64,000 nt of DNA. It comes from Phorcus lineatus. Taxonomy: Eukaryota; Mollusca; Gastropoda; Trochida; Trochidae. The translations under genes and the position numbers were made by a program. The stretch lies in assembly GCA_921293015.1 (NCBI GenBank), contig OV121091.1, positions 11,189,755 through 11,253,754 of the forward strand, written 5' to 3'. Within the stretch, counting starts at the first letter, position 1; the number at the start of each line of letters is the position of its first letter. The notes under the pieces are model-generated. The model was not told the origin of the DNA. It saw only the letters and a program-made list of their open reading frames with translations, and did not search any database. Of this stretch, positions 63,453 through 64,000 are shown piece by piece.

Positions 63453-64000
63453 CTGTAACAATGTGAATATTTACAATCTCATGTAAATCAGTTAGAACCT
63501 ATCACGGCATTTCTGATCTGAATACTGTTGAAATTGGTCACGACAGGTCACATCTGCACTCCAGCCAATCAGTGACGAGGCTTGAGAGTCATCGGCACAA
63601 CCGGATATTTTTGGATGGAAAGATGTATGCTCAGAGGCGAGGCTACCACCAATTATTATTACTCTGAACTACACAATCCAAAGAGCATGTGTCACACATT
63701 TATACCATAGTTCATAATGTAGCATTCTTCCTCTTCCATTCTCATCTCAATAGAAGTGTGTAGCCTAGTGACTGATTAAGGCGATTTCAGGTTATATATC
63801 CCACTGTTTTCATTTGCAAATCAGATAACTGGTAGTTGGCTGAAATGAGGTACATCTTTGTGACTAGTGTCACAAAGTCACACTATTCATAAAGTCACTA
63901 GCACAAACTTAAACAGGTTTCTCACATATCTCAGTGTGTATCAGGTTATCCATACTTCCAACTTCATAAAACACAACTGTTCAATTAATTACTGTTTGGC
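63453..64000. other. Intron at the right edge
   Basis: No exon is visible. CTTTGTGAC and GTCACAAAG at 63856-63877 form a small perfect hairpin with a TAGT loop. The next exon of the large gene lies beyond the window. Confidence 0.6.

Overview
This window is animal nuclear DNA. It is AT-rich, its genes are split by GT-AG introns, and it is full of small inverted-repeat elements, minisatellites and at least one SINE. The protein families and repeat types suggest a lophotrochozoan, most likely a marine mollusc. That taxonomic call is inference; no marker gene proves it.

Layout. (1) About 0.9-4.8 kb, plus strand: the last eight exons of a TAX1BP1/CALCOCO-like autophagy receptor (coiled coil plus two C-terminal ubiquitin-binding-type zinc fingers), followed by an AT-rich stretch to about 8.26 kb that looks like a long 3' UTR with several poly(A) signals. 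(2) 9.9-12.4 kb and 16.5-18.9 kb, plus strand: two tandem, complete, three-exon secreted glutathione peroxidase genes. Each has an in-frame TGA at the catalytic position, and I find a Form 2 SECIS-like hairpin in each 3' UTR, so both are selenoprotein genes rather than pseudogenes. (3) 21.6-63.45 kb, minus strand: the 3' part of one very large modular secreted-protein gene. I could place 42 exons whose phases all agree, giving about 2,183 residues. The 5' end lies beyond the right edge.

In order, the large protein carries one partial and five complete CNTNAP-type fibrinogen-C-like repeats, three EGF domains, a VWD-C8-TIL unit, further EGF-like domains, Kazal and follistatin-type modules, one thrombospondin type 1 repeat, another follistatin-type module and a C-terminal cystine knot. 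This joins a von Willebrand/SCO-spondin/mucin-like C-terminal half to a fibrinogen-like repeat array. I do not know a named protein with this order.

The introns and spacers hold most of the unusual structure. There is a 73-bp minisatellite (about 21 copies) whose end copy is the 3' border of the TSP1 exon. There is a 3.4-kb foldback element with roughly 580-bp, nearly identical inverted arms and a possible 6-bp target duplication. There is also a 37-bp minisatellite with about 27 copies, a second tandem duplication that includes an exon edge, several MITE families with copies in more than one gene, and a tRNA-Arg-derived SINE.
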